The notes under the pieces are model-generated. The model was not told where the DNA came from. It did no database searches and saw only the letters and a list, made by a program, of their open reading frames with translations. A program made the translations under genes and the position numbers. Shown here piece after piece: positions 42,130 through 51,402 of a stretch of 64,000 nucleotides of DNA. The stretch comes from Candidatus Synoicihabitans palmerolidicus (GTDB taxonomy: Bacteria > Verrucomicrobiota > Verrucomicrobiia > Opitutales > Opitutaceae): assembly GCA_020809425.1 (NCBI GenBank), contig JAGGDC010000001.1, positions 1,811,001 through 1,875,000 on the forward strand, in the 5' to 3' direction. The stretch's first letter is position 1, and each line of letters opens with the position of its first letter.

Positions 42130-43772
42130 CCTTGGTAAGTATCCAGCCGTTCAAACAAAAACGGCAGCAGTTGTTTTTTGCGCGCAACCATCCCCGCGTG
42201 TCGTCGTCCCTTGTCCGCCGTCGCGCCTTGCAACAACCACGCCGCCCGGGCGCTTTCCGGGTCATCCACCAGCAACAGACTGTCCCCTTTCAGCACATCC
42301 GTGATGATCAAAGCCACCAACTGCCAACCCAACCGGATCCGCAGGCCTCCCAACGCCTCTCGCAACTCCCCTACTACCCGCGTCGTCGTCAACTGCCCTA
42401 GATCCACCGTCTCCAGCTGCGCCACCGCAAACACCACCTCACCTCGCTTAAACGACTTCACATCCTTTTCGACCAACGCATCCGGAGCGCTCTCCATCAA
42501 CTCGTCGTTCTGCCGCAACACTTCGCGCCCAAATTCCACCATATCCACATTCGCCCGCGCCGCCAACTCGCGCGCGATCCGCCGGTCCGTCTCCGTCGCC
42601 GTAGGCGAAGTCAACAACAGCGTGTCCGCTACCAACGCTCCCAACAACAGTAACGCCTCCTGCTTCGTCGGCACTTGCCCTGCTTCCGCATACTGCAATG
42701 CCACAATCGTCGAACTGCTCCCCAATGGTCGGCAATCCACCCGCGCCGGCATCACCGTCTCGATCGCCCCGACCCGGTGGTGATCTACAATCTCCTCAAT
42801 GCTCGCATGCTCGATGCCTTTCACCGTCTGCGTGCACTCAAAGTGATCCACCAATATCAACGGCCGCAGCGGCGGCGCGATGGCGTCACTCTGCGACATC
42901 ACCCCCACCAAACAGCCATCCGTGTCCACCATCGGCAACGCGTGTGATGCCGCCTGCAACAACGGCAAAACCTGGTCCAATCGCTGCTCCGCGCCCAACT
43001 CTTCCACGTCCGTCGCCACCAACACCCGCAAGGGAATCGCCAGCGACAAACTAGATAGCAGCGCCAACATCGATCCCGGATAGAAATACACCGGCATGGC
43101 TTTCGCCCCTGCCGCCGCCTGCCTCGCGTCCTCCAACGCGGCATCGGCCACAATAACCGCCTGCGCCCCCGCTCGCTCCGTCGTCCGCACCACTTTGGAG
43201 GAGGCCCCCGCCATGACCACATCACCTCGATCCACTTGCAGAGGACCTCCGCTCGCCACCCGAAAACTGCCGGGAACCACGGTCGCCGGTCCCGTGCCCG
43301 TCGTCTTCAGGGCTCTGAGCGCAAACGTCTCCACCACGTCCTCCAACGCCAGCAGATGCCCGAGATAATCCTCCACGTTGAAATTGAAGAAATACTCGTT
43401 CTGCCGCATCCGCGGACTCACCACGCCCAACAAACGTCCATTCTCATCGACGACCGGCACCATGCTGATGCGCCGTGCCTGGAGAATGGCCATCGCATCT
43501 CCCAATCGCGCATCCGGCGGCAGCGAAACGAATTCCGTGCGCATCCTCTCCGCCACGGTCCATCGTATATCCGGCCGCACCGGCGGCAACGGGGTCCGCG
43601 CCTGTTTGTATAACCACACTGTTGGCCGATTCGCCGGTCCCAGCAACAATGGCTGATAATCCCTGCCTCGATCCAACCGTTTCTTTAATTTCTCCAGCAC
43701 CATGGCCGCCACCGCCGCGTCCGTATCAGGGCGCTGATGACCCGTCACAAAAACTAAGGGACGTTTTTTCAT
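42126..43772 (-). CDS. ppaC: Manganese-dependent inorganic pyrophosphatase with CBS and DRTGG domains
   Basis: Intact 548-residue family II pyrophosphatase. DHH motifs: VTGHQRPDTDAAVAAM (first, near residue 10), LILVDHFE, EIVDHHRVGAIE (DHH), and RPLGSSSTIVALQ in the second part. Between them are two CBS halves (FVSLPPDARLGDAMAILQ and VLPLLQAASHALPMVDTDG), which bind adenine nucleotides in this family, and a DRTGG insert (ASSKVVRTTERAGAQAVIVAD). The C-terminal DHHA2-type domain (LGWQLVALIITDVLKGDSLLLVDD) closes it. It drives biosynthesis by removing pyrophosphate and is regulated by AMP/ADP in relatives. Well preserved, so likely essential. Confidence 0.92.
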   Translation of the reverse strand: MKKRPLVFVTGHQRPDTDAAVAAMVLEKLKKRLDRGRDYQPLLLGPANRPTVWLYKQARTPLPPVRPDIRWTVAERMRTEFVSLPPDARLGDAMAILQARRISMVPVVDENGRLLGVVSPRMRQNEYFFNFNVEDYLGHLLALEDVVETFALRALKTTGTGPATVVPGSFRVASGGPLQVDRGDVVMAGASSKVVRTTERAGAQAVIVADAALEDARQAAAGAKAMPVYFYPGSMLALLSSLSLAIPLRVLVATDVEELGAEQRLDQVLPLLQAASHALPMVDTDGCLVGVMSQSDAIAPPLRPLILVDHFECTQTVKGIEHASIEEIVDHHRVGAIETVMPARVDCRPLGSSSTIVALQYAEAGQVPTKQEALLLLGALVADTLLLTSPTATETDRRIARELAARANVDMVEFGREVLRQNDELMESAPDALVEKDVKSFKRGEVVFAVAQLETVDLGQLTTTRVVGELREALGGLRIRLGWQLVALIITDVLKGDSLLLVDDPESARAAWLLQGATADKGRRHAGMVARKKQLLPFLFERLDTYQG

Positions 43773-43845
43773 AGTCTCAGGTTAGGGGAATCGCATCCGG
43801 TGCTAAACTAAGTATTGTCGAAGGGCTCGACGAGTCCCCTTACTC

Positions 43846-44103
43846 ATGCCCTCTCCAGTCTCCATTGTCATGCGTTCTTTCAACGACGGAGCGCTTATTC
43901 ACGAAACTTTGCGCATGGTGCATGCCTAGGAGGGCGTCTGGGAGGTTCAACTGGTGCACATCGATTCCGGCTCCCAAGACCAAACCGTTCCCATCATTCA
44001 GTCGTTTAACCCCCCCCACATTCTTCCCTACGATCTCGAAGTCGTTGTCGGCCAGATCGAGTCCTACCTTCAGGAAACCGTCGCTACCCATGGCCACGCG
44101 TGA
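43846..44103 (+). pseudogene. Family 2 glycosyltransferase stub with an amber codon
   Basis: ATG 43846 opens PSPVSIVMRSFNDGALIHETLRMVHA, then TAG at 43927-43929 (relatives usually have Gln), followed in frame by GVWEVQLVHIDSGSQDQTVPIIQSFN. The coding similarity ends at the C8 run 44010-44017; the C-terminal ~180 residues of a normal GT2 are absent, and the flippase starts at 44090 inside its last codons. So it is both stop-interrupted and truncated. Confidence 0.7.
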
Positions 44104-45574
44104 ATGGCAGCGCCACTTCTGGCGCAACACGGGCACCAATTATCTGCGCACCATCCTGCGTCTCGGGTCCGGGCTCATTCTCTTTCGTCTCACTTTCCAA
44201 TACCTATCCACCGAGGCCTTCGGGTTCTACAGTTTGCTCTGGTCCCTTTTCGGTTACATCATCCTGCTCGACTTCGGGCTCGGCTTCACCGCCCAAAAGG
44301 CCGTGGCCGAACACTCCGCCGGCGGCGAAACCTCCCGCCTCAACCAACTGCTCGCAACCATTTTTTGGTCCTTCGCCGGCGTGAGCTTGGTCATGCTGCT
44401 GGTCTTTCTATCCGGGCGCGGGCTCTTCCTCCAGTGGACCCATGTCGACGTCGCGCACTACGAGACTTTCGGCTTGGCCTACGGGGTCTTTTTCTGCGCC
44501 ATGGCCGTCGCCTTTCCTCTCGGCATTTTCCCCGAAATGCTACGTGGCTTGCAACGGATCGACCTCGCCAACTGGCTCGTTATTGGTTCAACCCTTATCA
44601 ACCTAGCCCTGCTCGCCTGGGCTCTCCTTCACGGCTGGAGCCTGCCGGCCATTGTGATCATCAGTGTCGCCCCCAGCGCCGCCGCCTGGCTCATGGTCCT
44701 GCCGCGCATCAAGGGTCTCAGCCTCCACCCACGCCACTATCAACTCCGCGCCGTGCGCGGCGTGCTGTCCTTCTCCATCATCGCCTACCTCATCACGTTC
44801 ACCAACCTGATCATGGCCCGCACCGATCAGGCCGTCATCAGCTTATCCATCGGAATCGGCTTCATCGCCCTCTATCAAGCCGGCTATAAGGTGTCCGAAA
44901 TGTTCTCCGTGCAAATGCAGGACGCCCTCACTCCCGCCGCAGCCCAGATGAATATCCAGAACGACCAGGCTGGCTTACGCGACCTGCTGATGAAGAGTTC
45001 TTCGCTCACCCTCCTCCTCATCACCCCGCTCTACGCCCTCTGCGCAGCCTACCTCGCCCCGCTGGTCAAACTTCTCATCGGTCTCGAGACGCTGGAAACC
45101 GATACTTACTTGGTCGGTCAGGCCCTGCTCCTCGCTACCTACAGTTCCCTCATTACCAGCAGCTGCTCCAAACGGATCCTCATGATGTGTGGCTGGGAAC
45201 GTCGCCTCCTGCGTATCAGCATGGTGGATGCGATCGCTAATCTGGCCCTCTGCCTTTTCCTCGTGCATCAACTCGGCGTGCTCGGGGTCGCCCTCGGCAC
45301 CATGATTCCCACCGTGCTTGTCGGCTGGTTCTGGGTTGTGCCGCTGACCGCCAAATGCGCCGAAACTGGCACCGTCCGTCTCCTGATGGATATCGCCGTT
45401 CCCGTCATGACCCCCATCGTCGCCGGCCTCGCCGTCCTCACCACCCTGCTCTGGTTTGCCCCCTTCCCGTCCGACGGCGGTTTTATCGACTGCGCCTGGC
45501 GTGGTCTCTTGGTCCTCCTGCCCGTCGGAGCACTCGGACTGCAACAACTCAAAGCCCTGCGCCCCTCAGCATGA
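44090..45574 (+). CDS. Wzx-like polysaccharide flippase (MOP superfamily)
   Basis: 494 residues with about 12-14 membrane helices and short basic loops, typical of polysaccharide/teichoic-acid exporters: NTGTNYLRTILRLGSGLILFRL at the N-terminus, DFGLGFTAQKAVAEHSAGGE, GYKVSEMFSVQMQDALTPAAAQ and LYALCAAYLAPLVKLLIG. ATG 44090 chosen because homology begins there; the frame is open upstream to 43865 through the GT2 stub. It would flip lipid-linked oligosaccharide across the inner membrane. Intact, but most glycosyltransferases that would feed it are broken. Confidence 0.85.
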   Translation: MATREWQRHFWRNTGTNYLRTILRLGSGLILFRLTFQYLSTEAFGFYSLLWSLFGYIILLDFGLGFTAQKAVAEHSAGGETSRLNQLLATIFWSFAGVSLVMLLVFLSGRGLFLQWTHVDVAHYETFGLAYGVFFCAMAVAFPLGIFPEMLRGLQRIDLANWLVIGSTLINLALLAWALLHGWSLPAIVIISVAPSAAAWLMVLPRIKGLSLHPRHYQLRAVRGVLSFSIIAYLITFTNLIMARTDQAVISLSIGIGFIALYQAGYKVSEMFSVQMQDALTPAAAQMNIQNDQAGLRDLLMKSSSLTLLLITPLYALCAAYLAPLVKLLIGLETLETDTYLVGQALLLATYSSLITSSCSKRILMMCGWERRLLRISMVDAIANLALCLFLVHQLGVLGVALGTMIPTVLVGWFWVVPLTAKCAETGTVRLLMDIAVPVMTPIVAGLAVLTTLLWFAPFPSDGGFIDCAWRGLLVLLPVGALGLQQLKALRPSA

Positions 45575-46196
45575 TCGAAAATACCACTTCCGCGATCGTC
45601 GTAGTCGACCACGAAGGCGCCATCACTCGCATCCTGATGGAGGGTCCGTCCGGATCATCGGTGTGACCACGGTGGATGAAGCGGAACTGGCTATGAAACG
45701 CGAAATGGCGTCCGTCTTGGTCTGCCGCGACGACCTGCCCGGGGAAACCAGCATCATGTTTCTGACTCGCTACCGCGACGTCGTGCCGTGGCAGCGCCGC
45801 ATCCTGCTGTGTCCACCCCTGGATTCCGAACTGCCATGCTGCTCATCAACGAGACCAACGTCTTCCGCTGCGTGCCCATGCCCACCGAACTCGCCATCCT
45901 CGTGCAGATCGTCGAGGCCGCCCTGCACGATTCCTCGCTCATCGAAAAACTTTTCGCCGCCGAAACCGAGAACCTGCACTTGCGCCCAAAATTGGTCGCA
46001 GCCGAAACTCGCAGGCCGGCTGCGCTCACTCGCGAGTGGCTCCGGGCCATGCCTTGCCTCGCCACCATCGTAGTGTGCACGTTCGCCGGCACCTTCCGCC
46101 ATGGGCGTGCGCACCCTCGCCTTACTATACTTTCTCAAGACCTTTCTCGGCATCGACATCTTCGCCGACGCCCACTTGAGCGACGCCATGCCCTAG
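45571..46196 (+). pseudogene. Receiver-like domain protein with C-terminal membrane helix, frameshifted
   Basis: The start ATG 45571 overlaps the flippase stop. After the first ~25 residues (SAIVVVDHEGAITRILM) a frameshift leads to TTVDEAELAMKREMASVLVCRDDLPGETSIMFL and, after another near 45830, INETNVFRCVPMPTELAILVQIVEAAL. This follows the fold of RpfG/hydrogenase-type receivers, but the phospho-Asp position appears to be Arg (CRDDLPG versus SDxxMPG). The end, CTFAGTF and LALLYFLKTFLGIDIFADAHLSDAMP in mixed frames, predicts a membrane helix. It stops at TAG 46194-46196, formed at the CTAG target where IS701 is inserted. Confidence 0.55.
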
Positions 46197-47670
46197 TTCT
46201 ACTTAGTTAGATGGAGATAGGCCGACGGGAATGCGTTTTCGCCGCTCGATGTCGCGTGCTCTGAGCCGATGCCTGGCGGTGATATTGGTGAGAATCGCCG
46301 CCTCATCGAGGCGCTTACGAGGCAGATAGTAGTCGAGCAGTTCGGTGATGTCGCGCACGCTCAGCAGCGGGACCTGGGCATGCACTTGGGTGCATAATTT
46401 TGGGGAAAATAGCATGGCCATGGCAACCAAGGCCATGTGATGATGCCAGCTGGGCCAGACCCGCACCTGATATTGTGCCATGCCCAACTGGCTCTTCGCT
46501 TCGTGGAAGGCATGTTCGATCCAGAAGCGCTGGGCCTGTGCCCAGGCATAGTGGGCCCACGACTGGCCGGCCGGCCGGTTGCTCAGGCTATATTTGAAGC
46601 GGTTATCTGCATCGCGTCGGATGATCAGTAAACGCTCTCGTGGCTCCTGTGTGCCTGGCTCCCAGGTCCATACGGTGCTCACCCAGATCCGAGTCCACAG
46701 CTCCCCCTTGGTGCCTGAGCGGTATTTGACCCGTTGGTGTGCCGACTCGAAGTGCTCCTGGGCCAATGCTTCCACGCTGCGATACTGTGCGGTGTTGGCC
46801 TCGCTGAACCGATAGTTCTTCGCGAGTCGTCCCCGGTCCGCGCGCGGTTTCTCCAGGTGGAGTTGTTGCGTCCATACCTTGGTCGTCCTGGCCACATTGC
46901 CCACAAAGCGCTCCCCCAGGTCTTCGACCGCGTTGAGCAACTCGCGCTTGCTGCTATACAGGCAGTCGAAGCCGACCCAGCCAAACCTCAGGCCCTGCTT
47001 GCGCGCGTGCACGATCATCTCCCAGGCCTGCTCGTGTTTCTGGTTTTATGCACGCGGCATTGCTCCGGCACCTTGGCCTTGTCCAGTCTCGCCGAGTCCT
47101 GCGTCCACGCCTCCGGCAGATACAGGCGAAAATCAGTCAGGCACACCCGCGTATCGCGCCCCAGGCAAGCGTAGACTCCGACTGGGCAGTTCTCAACCTT
47201 GCCCGCCCGCCCGGACCATTGGCGCTGCACTCCCACCGACGCGTGGCCCTTTTTCAAAAAACTTCTCTCGTCGATATACAGACCGGCAAGTTTTTCATCG
47301 CCGAGCAATGCGTTGGCGTCGCAGGCCACTTGCTCCATCAACGAGTGGTGATCCCATAGCGATGAACTGATGAACCGCTCAAAACCTTGATAATCACTGC
47401 CTTTCACATCCTGCCCGATTACCGCAAGGTTTTTTCGCCGCTGCGTGCCCAGCAGCCCACTGAGGTAGTGGCGCGCGTGCCCCACGCTGTTCATCCCCCG
47501 GCCGATGAAGTGCGGTGAATAGGAGTGGCAAAATTCCACGAACATACGGGCCGCATCTTTTAGGGCGGCAATGTCATTTTTTTCTTCGGCCCGCAGGGCT
47601 AGGCCCCCCGATGACCACCGGGCTGATGAGTCGCCTCTTCTAGTTCTGTCAAACATTTAACTAAGTAGAA
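46197..47670 (-). mobile_element. IS701-family insertion sequence, one frameshift
   Basis: Complete 1474-bp element with 13-bp inverted ends (TTCTACTTAGTTA / TAACTAAGTAGAA) and a CTAG duplication on both sides (46193-46196, 47671-47674). The transposase on the minus strand: MFVEFCHSYSPHFIGRGM, ALLGDEKLAGLYIDERSFLKKG (first Asp) and CLGRDTRVCLTDFRLYLPEAW; then after a shift near 47035 WVGFDCLYSSKRELLNAVED, WIEHAFHEAKSQLGMAQYQVR (Glu-rich third motif) and PSWHHHMALVAMAML. It separates the receiver-like gene from the palindromic repeat at 47673, so insertion happened exactly at that repeat's edge. Confidence 0.9.
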
Positions 47671-47672
47671 CT

Positions 47673-47850
47673 AGGGTGTGGCTGGGAAATAGACCGGCCC
47701 AGCGGGAAGGAGAAAGGGTGCTCCGCCCAGGCGACCGAGGTGGAGGCGGGCCAGCGGCCCGTGCCGCCGAGCGCAACGCAGGTCCAGTTTCCTTTCTCAC
47801 TCCCTCATAGAGCGTCAGCGGTGGCCCAGTTTATTTCCCAGACGCACCCT
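47673..47850 (+). repeat. 178-bp palindromic (MITE-like) element, copy 2
   Basis: Terminal inverted repeats AGGGTGTGGCTGGGAAATAGAC and GTTTATTTCCCAGACGCACCCT (written here as the plus-strand ends) with a GC-rich interior containing GCGGGAAGGAGAAAGGGTGC and GGAGGCGGGCCAGCGGCCCG. Nearly identical to 58802-58979; half of it is at 9002-9068. TA dinucleotides flank the element. No ORF. The right edge provides the TAG stop of the minus-strand exosortase; before IS701 inserted, the left edge would have provided the TAG of the plus-strand gene. Confidence 0.85.
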
Positions 47851-49272
47851 AACGGGCCACTAACAGTTTCGCCGCCAACTTCGCCGTCGCAACCGCAAAC
47901 CCGACCTCGCTCCAATCACGGTTCGATCCCGTCATGATTACATGGGTGCCGGGAGCCGATAAGGGTAACGAAGTCTTGCCCAGATACTCCGGGTAACTGC
48001 GGATCAAATTCCCTCCCTGCAAAAAGTACTGCCGGTACCAGGTGCTACCATCCGTCATCACTTCGGGTTCATGGTCCTCCGCCTGTAACTCCACCCCGCG
48101 GTAGCGCATGCACACTTCCAACGTGTGGTACCGTCCATCTCCCATCGCGTCATACCACACCATGGCCAGCGTCGGCGACTGATCGAGTAGCCGAACTTGC
48201 CGGGCACTCGCCTCGATCCGGCGCACCATCGCGCCCGACGGCAAGGGCGCCGGCTCCGCCGGGATCGTTGGCAATAATGATGCCGCAAACGGCACCCCAA
48301 AATACATCCCCACCACCACCCGCATCGATCCCGGCCAGCCCGACAAATTCGCCGTCGCATCCGTTCCGCCCATTCCACGCAACGCCCCGCTCGCCCACCA
48401 CCCCGCTCCGATCAAAGCCAACACCGCCACCGCCGGATTCCACGCCAACACCGGGATCGTGCCCAGCAACGTCAACCCGAACCGCCCGAGTCTGCGCCAG
48501 GTCACTCGATGCACCAGTGGGCATCCCAACAACCACGGTAGCCACAACGACTCCATCCGCATCAACGCGATCAATCCCGCCGTCCAAAACCAACCGTAGA
48601 CCAACCAGTTCTGCGGCGGTCCGGCCTCCGTGCCTGCCTGCGTCCGCGGCAACAACAGCGCCAATGCGCACAACGCCACCACCCACCCCGCCGGCCCCGC
48701 ATGCAACGGCGCCAGCAGCGCGAGCGCCGCCGCGATGTGCAACGCCTCCAACCACCGTCGCCTCATCGAGGCCGCTCCATCCCGCGCCGGAGCCGCAAAC
48801 CAACCGAGCACCGGCAGGACCCACAAAAACCCAAAGAAATAATGTAGCTGCGGACTCTCTACCGTCGGGTATTGCCAAGCTCGATACGCGATGAGTGTGA
48901 CAATGCGCGCCAGATTCGCCGTAAAAGCCAATGGCACCGCCATCACCAACCTCACCACCAAACGACGATCATAGGCCCGGTCGCGCCAGGTCCACAACAC
49001 AACCGCCAACAATACCGCCAACAATACCGCCAGGATGTTTAATCCCGCACAGTCTCCCGTCCACGGCACGTACAGCTGCCCGATCACCAACCCCACTCCC
49101 TGTATCCTGCGCCGACCATCCCAGCAAACTCAGCGTGCCCGTGACCAACGATTTTGTCAGGCCCCACATCGAAGTCAACCGCCGTCGCTGTCTGCAACAC
49201 CCCGAACACCGCCGCCAAGGCAACGATGGTGCGACCTACATACCGGTTTCGCGACGAATCTGGCCGATCCAT
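47849..49272 (-). pseudogene. Exosortase/archaeosortase-family transpeptidase, frameshifted N-terminus
   Basis: Multi-pass membrane protein whose core has the exosortase catalytic triad: Cys in TGDCAGLNILAVLL, Arg in ANLARIVTLIAYR and His in QLHYFFGFLWVLP. A long C-terminal part adds further helices (WLVYGWFWTAGLIALMRM) and an extracytoplasmic domain (LEVCMRYRGVELQAEDHEPEV to YPEYLGKTSLPLSAPGTHV). The N-terminus (MDRPDSSRNRYVGRTIVALAAV, 49272) is in another frame; shifts occur near 49165 and 49095. From residue 1 of the main frame (49096) to the end the gene is open. The TAG stop is formed at the edge of the palindromic repeat. It cleaves and anchors proteins with a C-terminal sorting tail such as the one at 50261. 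Confidence 0.8.
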
Positions 49273-50271
49273 GCCACTACCTCCGGTTGAGGGTTTCGCC
49301 GCACAATTTCCTCCGACCAACGTGCCCATTCGCCTCCATCTTTCACCACCGCCGAAGCCAACGTCGCCAACAAGACGGTTTCATCACCGCTTTCCCGCGG
49401 ATCCAGCTCCCGGCATTTGATCACCACTTCCGAGTGTTGGCCGGACGCAAATTGCTGCCGCAATGCCAACTGCTGCGTCACGACCGCCTCCATCGCCTCG
49501 CGCACCCCTGCGTCGGCCCGAGCCGCCGCCTGCATACCCTGCCACGCGGTCGCGTCCCTCGCTTCAGCTCGCACCGGGGCCAACATCTCCGCCGCTTCCT
49601 GCTGCAATTCCACCGGTACGCGACCGCCCTTAAGGGCCGCCAACACCATCGTGCCCACGTCTCCACGCCACCCGTCGTCCGCTCGCCATCAGACTCACGT
49701 CAAACGACGTCCATCGCGCCGGATCCGACGTCAGGTAGCCCTTCAACGCGTCCTCCCATTTTCCATCCACGGCCCGGACTCGGGCCGCCTGCAACAATCC
49801 CAATTCCCCGGCCTCGGCTGCCCTTCCCACCGCCAACCAAAACCGATTCGCCAGGCCGGCATTGGCTTCGATGCCCAATCGCCACGCCGCATAAGCGCAC
49901 CGGCCGGGCACCACGGAGGCGTCCACTTCCCGCAGGGCTTCCCTGCCGGCCTCCACGTCCCCTTTCGCTGCCAATAAAAATGCCCGGGCATACACCGTCG
50001 GCGCCGTCCGCATTTCCTCCATTTCCTCTATCGCCCGATCCCGCGCAAACGCATCAGCCGCCAAATGATTCAGCGTCGATTCCACTCGGCCCCAACTGAG
50101 GGCCTGCAGCTCGCCGAGATCCCCGGTTCGCAGATCCGTGCCCAATAAAGCACTACGATCCGAGATTACCGCTGCCACGGGCGCCACGCTTGGTCGCCCT
50201 CGGATCCACTCCAGGAACCCAAATGAGATCAGGAGCGCAACCCCCACGATGCCGACCCACTTAGGCTTCAC
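49236..50271 (-). pseudogene. Helical repeat (TPR-like) protein of the exosortase locus, frameshifted
   Basis: GTG 50271 gives MKPKWVGIVGVALLISFGFLEW (signal/anchor) followed by Ala-rich helical pairs (TVYARAFLLAAKGDVEAGREALREV, RFWLAVGRAAEAGELGLLQAARV, GKWEDALKGYLTSDPA) reminiscent of TPRs. A shift near 49660 moves to a frame ending VAWIGQIRRETGM at 49236. About 340 residues. No catalytic motif. The start overlaps the upstream sorting-signal gene by 11 nt and the end overlaps the exosortase start, so the three were one operon. Confidence 0.6.
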
Positions 50272-51113
50272 GTCGCGCTCCCATCCGGCGCTCCCGCCAC
50301 CACCAGACCGCTCCCGCTAACATCAATCCCCACAACGGAGGCGCCGGTGCCCCGTGCGCGGCCGCCGGGAGCGGAGAGCTTGGAGCTGACTCCCCGGACG
50401 AGTCATCGACCGACAGTACCGGTGCCGTCGTTTCAAAGACCAATTCCTCCGACGCCTCCGTGATCCCGATCGCCGCTTCGTCCAGCACCCGCGCGTCCTC
50501 CGGTGCTAGGATCGCAAAATCTTCCAATCCACCCGAAAAGTCGAAAAACGACTCGTTCACACCCGCATTTTTAGCCGTCTCCAACAGATTGATCTGTAAA
50601 CGGCCCCCGTAATTTCTCCGGCAAAATAGATGTTCTCCATCTGCAAAACGGCGTCGAATATCGACAAATCAAACCCCGTGGTGCCGCTCGTGAGCTGACT
50701 ACTGCCTCCCTGACCAAAGAGCGTGAAATACGACGAAGTCGTGTCACTACCATCCGCCTGAATCATGGCCGTCGTGTTGGGTAAAATATCCGTGAAAGTA
50801 TAGCTGCCCGCCGCGGTATCCAATACAAGGTCATATCACGTAACGCCACCCCCAACGAACTCCTCGACTCCACTCTCGCCGCATTTTCGTGCACATCGAC
50901 GCCCAATAAAAGTCCGCCGTTGCTGTTCAAGTAGGTCGATAAATCAGCTCTCGAGACATCCTGCAGCAGATCAATTTCACCCGCCCCTCGAAACAACTTG
51001 TCTGTCAACAACGTGGGGATCTGCGCACTGGCCATCAGCACCGACGCCATTAAAATTCCGACCAATTCCCATCCCGCGACTCTGCCCCCCGCTGAGATGC
51101 TGCGCCTGAGCTG
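50261..51113 (-). pseudogene. Exosortase substrate: secreted protein with C-terminal sorting tail, frameshifted
   Basis: Assembled from frames: a signal peptide around LVGILMASVLMASAQIP, then LLTDKLFRGAGEIDLLQD, VALRDMTL; AAGSYTFTDILPNTTAMIQAD, GTTGFDLSIFDAVLQMENI; AGVNESFFDFSGGLEDFAILAPED. The C-terminus is a textbook tripartite sorting signal: Pro/Ala-rich APAPPLWG, hydrophobic LMLAGAVWWW, basic RERRMGARRE. The PLWG form is closer to the IPTLxxWG type than to PEP-CTERM. Frame changes near 50830 and 50600; the true start is unclear (about 51113). It lies upstream of the TPR protein and exosortase in the same direction, pairing substrate and enzyme. Confidence 0.65.
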
Positions 51114-51372
51114 TCATGAGGACTCCACCATCCGCCATCTCCTTCCGGTCGCAAGCGTAGTCCGCTGTTTTATAACCTCCTTCCGAGGTGTGAGCCGACA
51201 ATTTATCTAGAGGGATAGTCAAAGCGATCATACTTCTACCTTAACATCTTTAGTGCCTTAGTGCCAACTCAACCGGTACCATATTATACTATTGATATTG
51301 ATAGTGTTAAAAAATCACTACCCTGTTTTTAGAAACGACCGATTCGAATAATCTATTGCATTTCCCTCTCAT

Positions 51373-51402
51373 ATCGTGCATAGATAATTATATATGCACG
51401 AT
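51373..51402. promoter_or_regulatory. Perfect hyphenated palindrome over a start codon
   Basis: Arms ATCGTGCATA (51373-51382) and TATGCACGAT (51393-51402) separated by 10 AT-rich bases. The right arm includes the first two bases of the ATG at 51401 that starts the sigma-54 activator gene, and no Shine-Dalgarno is visible. It could be a dimer operator for autoregulation or, in RNA, a hairpin hiding the start. The surrounding 51240-51400 segment is strongly AT-rich and is the likely divergent promoter region for both the activator and the sorting-signal operon. Confidence 0.6.
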
